Shown here: piece by piece, positions 61,065 through 64,000 of the stretch | Position numbering within the stretch: position 1 is the first letter of the stretch | Layout: each line of letters begins with the position of its first letter | Source of the DNA: Clusia tigrina | Lineage: Eukaryota > Arthropoda > Insecta > Diptera > Clusiidae | DNA length: 64,000 bases | Assembly (NCBI GenBank): GCA_920105625.2 | Contig: OV050033.1 | Coordinates: 3,700,001 to 3,764,000, forward strand | Direction of reading: 5' to 3' | Translations under genes and position numbers: made by a program | Notes under the pieces: generated by a model | Told to the model about the DNA's origin: nothing | The model's database searches: none | The model's input: the letters and a program-made list of their open reading frames with translations, nothing else

Positions 61065-61132
61065 GACACCGATATCAGCGCCGGCCCACGGGAGTCGGTG
61101 GCTTAGCTCGGCGCCTCTTGGAGGACGGTGTC
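61065..61132. other. Nested GC-rich stem-loop (68 nt)
   Basis: Three nested complementary pairs: GACACCG (61065-61071) with CGGTGTC (61126-61132), GCGCCG (61078-61083) with CGGCGC (61109-61114), and CCAC (61086-61089) with GTGG (61098-61101). An alternative pairing is GAGTCGG (61092-61098) with CCGACTC (61137-61143). It sits at the edge of a GC-rich island in AT-rich DNA. Whether it is transcribed is unknown. Confidence 0.4.
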
Positions 61133-61199
61133 AGGGTCCGACTCGTCACAGTACTCCGAACATGAGCGCGGAACAAACTACTCGCCTAATTACCAAAAA

Positions 61200-61450
61200 A
61201 TTAGTGCGATAAAAGCGGACGATTCCAAATTTCGCTCTTTTTCCGAAATGAAATTGAAATGAGTGCGTTTTTCAGGGACAAACGCCGGAGCAGCGCCGTG
61301 GTCCGGCCCAGCAGGCGGGCGCGTATGTCGGCGCTTATCCACTTCGCAGCCGTTACGCCAGTGAGCCGCGCTCAGGTGCTCGTACTCCGAACTACGCGTA
61401 CTCGCTCTGCACTGCATTTAGTTTTACTCCAGTTCAGTTCAGTGATAAAA
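61200..61450. promoter_or_regulatory. GC-rich island ending in TCAGTT/TCAGTG initiator-like sites
   Basis: Locally high GC with CpG-rich words (CGGCGC, GCGCGT, GCCGTTACGCC), then CCAGTTCAGTTCAGTGATAA at about 61427-61446, which contains overlapping arthropod initiator motifs. After it the sequence becomes T-rich, like fly 5' leader DNA. It could be an internal promoter for an alternative ush transcript. No coding exon follows in the window. Confidence 0.25.
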
Positions 61451-61989
61451 ATTTATCTGTTTTTATGTTGTTTTTTTTGTTTAATTTTTATTTGTTTTTT
61501 TGTTGTTGCTTTTTAACTTCGTTTTGAAATACTTGCGCAGCGCTCGTATTTGCGCGTTTTAGGCGATAATATGCTTGGTTTTTTTTCCTACGTTTTTTGC
61601 TGCTTTTTTCTACTTGGTTTTTTATTTATTTCGTTTGTTTTTGTTGTGTTGTGAAGAAGTGCATAGATAGTGCGGTAATTTATCTGGTATCGTTCGTTCT
61701 ACGGTGTTCTAATCTGGGGTGTTTTGTAGTTTGTTGTGGGTATCGTTCGCTTATGCAAAATGGAAATTCATTAAATAGTGCACAAACGTGCTGGCGAAGA
61801 GAACACTTTTAGTTGCTTTCGATAAGGAAACTACCAAGCGTAACACATGCCTCGCACAGACCTACGAACTCATGCCTCACACACACACACACGCACGCTT
61901 AGGCACATGCTCGACCAACTCCAATGAATACTCACATTCGTGTATGAGTCTGAACTCTATTAAATTCAATGTATTCGCCGATACCCACC

Positions 61990-62690
61990 AGTGCTGAGAG
62001 ATTAAGAAGCCTTCCAGCGGGTCAGAGGAGCACTGAATTGTTTGTAGTCACTCCCATTTGATTCCTCGATCCGAGTTTACAGTTTGGTTGTGAAGTTATT
62101 ACCGAGAAACCGACATTTCTTCAATTCTTCCGTAGTGATGAATCACCAATAACCACTTGGCCAGTGCTCTGAGAGATTAAGAAGCCTTCCAGCGGGTCAG
62201 AGGAGCACTGAATTGTTTGTAGTCACTCCCATTTGATTCCTCGATCCGAGTTTACAGTTTGGTTGTGAACTTATTACCCGAGAAACCGACATTTCTTCAA
62301 TTCTTCCGTAGTGATGAATCACCAATAACCACTTGGCCAGTGCTCTGAGAGATTAAGAAGCCTTCCAGCGGGTCAGAGGAGCACTGAATTGTTTGTAGTC
62401 ACTCCCAATTGATTCCTCGATCCGAGTTTACAGTTTGGTTGTGAAGTTATTACCCCAGAAAGCGACATTTGTTTAATTCTTGCGTAGTGATGAATTACAA
62501 ATATCTCACTTGAGAGATTTAGAAATCTTGCAGCAGGTCAGAGGAGTTTTGAATTGTTCGGTCCTTGATCCGTGGTTAACGTTGGGTTGTGAAGTTATTA
62601 CCTGAGAAAGCGATATTTATAGAGATGCATTACAAATATCTCACTGGGCTAGTCTTGGAAGTCCAAATACAAATTGTAGAACGTAACAAA
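61990..62690. repeat. 175-bp tandem repeat, about 3.5-4 copies
   Basis: CTGAGAGATTAAGAAGCC begins at 61994, 62169 and 62345 (periods 175 and 176), with the three copies nearly identical. A fourth, diverged copy begins near 62510 (TTGAGAGATTTAGAAATC). Divergence rises to the right, so expansion was probably from the left side. Confidence 0.9.
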
Positions 62691-63384
62691 ACTTCACTAA
62701 ACCAAAAGGAAACCGGATCATTGGGTCAATCCATCCTAGTCTTTAGTTGGCTAAGAAGTCAAATATTATTAGTGAGTAGAACATGACCCTCGATTGACCC
62801 TCGATGTATGCAAAATCCTATAATTATGTTATTCAATTCGGAGCTTATACTACTTTCATTCATTGTCTTCATGAACATATTCCTTAATGTTTGTAATTAA
62901 ATGTCCTCGCACAGTGAACTGAATATGGACAAAATTGAATAAACTATTCAACACCTAATTCTCGATGAAAGCTCCCGGTTAATTCGTTGTGTTTTCCACT
63001 CTAACTTGCTAGTATTCGAAGAGATGTTTGTGATTTTCTATTTACCCCCAACTGAAATTTTAATACTGAAGAAGAAAAGAAATCTCAAGGACTTTGTCCT
63101 TCGCCCCAAATGTATTTGTGATGATGATCTAAATATCCCCCTACTGGCCTTTCTGGGAGTTTTCCATATTTATTTTTGTTATAACATATGGAAAACTACC
63201 TTCTTGATTCGGTCTTTATTCTACTGAAGAGTAGATGTCTCTTGTGGAAGAGCAGATCAGACCAGAAGAATGTTCGGCTAGTGATGTTTTTCGCCCTTTG
63301 AACGATTTCCCTCATATTTACCAACAAAAATAAAGAAAAACTTCGAATAAATCATAGAAAAAACTTCAGAGAATGAAAATTAAG

Positions 63385-63988
63385 AAGGATAAATCATGCT
63401 CTGATTATCCAATCACTGATAAAGTGGATAAAATCCTGGAAGATAAGCATATCAGCAGTGTCGACATTGTATGGAGCTTGGCATTGACCACAAAACTGTT
63501 GTGAACCATTTACACAAAGCTGGCCACAAAAAGAAACTCGATGTATGGGTTCCTCATGTCTCAAATAAATAGTAGGGGCATTACAATAGATCTTCCAGGT
63601 GGCAGTGTATAACACCCTTAAATAAGTCTAAATAGGTTCCTCATGAGTTATGAGCAAAAGGCATGTTAGACCCAATTAACACGCTTTGTTGATGACCCGT
63701 CAAAAATTACGAGAGCTTGATTGGGAGGTTTTGAAACAATCAGCGTATAGTCCAGACATAGCACTCCTGACTATCATTTGTTCCGATCTCTGCAGAACTC
63801 TTCCAATTAAGCTGCTTTCAAAAGAAGCCTGTGAGATCCAGTTGATTCAGTTCTTCCACGAGAAACCACAGAAGTTCTTCACCGATTGCATCATGGCTCT
63901 ACCCGTAAAATGGCTAAATATTGTCTATAATAATCGAGGAATAGTTGGTTTAAATAAATACCACATTAACTATAAGAATATCAGTTGA
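63385..63988 (+). mobile_element. Mariner-like transposase remnant, middle deleted
   Basis: The N-terminal helix-turn-helix part is visible as TDKVDKILEDKHISSVDI and, after a frameshift, ELGIDHKTVVNHLHKAGHKK and KLDVWVPHVS (to about 63563). The C-terminal part follows from 63693: QKLRELDWEVLKQSAYSPDI, the catalytic-region block PDYHLFRSLQN in a shifted frame, then FFHEKPQKFFTDCIMALPVKW. The central region with the first two catalytic Asp residues is missing, and there are at least two frameshifts. Inverted repeats were not located; the right one may lie beyond the window. Confidence 0.75.
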
Positions 63989-64000
63989 ATTTTACTCAAA

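Larger units (their letters stand above)
50079..64000 (+). other. ush intron 1 (predicted), repeat-rich
   Basis: From the exon 1 donor to the window edge I find no exon with a FOG zinc finger (C2H2 or C2HC), so this is read as the start of a long first intron. It holds a three-fold ATAATTTATAACTGTATTTGGC duplication-like stretch (50370-50480), an AT-rich satellite, triplet-rich GTT/CAA tracts (53700-53830, 60960-61015), short inverted-repeat elements, a GA-rich array, a GC-rich island (61065-61440), a 175-bp repeat and a mariner remnant. Alternative ush promoters could lie here. Confidence 0.55.

Overview
The window is AT-rich nuclear DNA of a higher fly. It holds spliced genes with canonical GT-AG introns, poly-CAA/CAG tracts, (CA)n and (TA)n microsatellites, and many decayed LINE, SINE, Tc1 and mariner copies. 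Three genes can be named from translated sequence: Mediator subunit Med15, the KLF/TIEG zinc-finger factor cabut (cbt), and the first coding exon of u-shaped (ush, FOG family). As I recall, all three lie close together in region 21D near the tip of chromosome 2L in Drosophila melanogaster, so this is the syntenic block in another fly. The intergenic distances and transposon load suggest an acalyptrate fly such as a tephritid, but that is inference.

Layout. 1-6180 (minus): an uninterrupted 2,060-codon reading frame that runs off the left edge. It is the largest gene here and I cannot name it. Its product is a low-complexity Tyr/Ser/Ala/Gln-rich N-terminus followed by a basic patch, an array of SUMO-interacting-motif-like segments, and a long acidic repeat-rich tail. 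Its 5' untranslated region is split by a 750-bp intron. 7111-17900: about 11 kb without genes, holding a 14-copy 54-bp minisatellite, LINE remnants and a 198-bp tandem repeat. 17988-20798 (plus): Med15 in nine coding exons. 21202-23660: an internally deleted Tc1-like element with intact terminal repeats and TA duplications, a short inverted-repeat element, and an RTE-like LINE fragment. 24431-28196 (minus): cbt in two coding exons. 28197-49400: about 21 kb between the divergent genes cbt and ush, with two SINE insertions carrying target-site duplications, LINE tails and a cluster of CRE octamers. 49415-64000 (plus): candidate ush promoter, a 5' untranslated region, a 43-nt coding exon (MSRRKQSNPKPLNK), then about 14 kb that I read as ush intron 1, rich in tandem repeats and ending in a mariner remnant.

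How the genes relate. Med15 is the Mediator subunit that links DNA-bound activators to RNA polymerase II. cbt encodes a three-finger KLF-type regulator. ush encodes a GATA cofactor whose N-terminus recruits NuRD in FOG proteins. The unnamed left gene looks nuclear and SUMO-binding. The window is therefore a cluster of transcription regulators, each separately promoted; there is no operon.

The points most worth a second look are the multi-SIM protein, the LINE/SINE pair sharing one 3' tail, the short-inverted-repeat element family found next to Tc1 debris, and the CRE cluster between cbt and ush.
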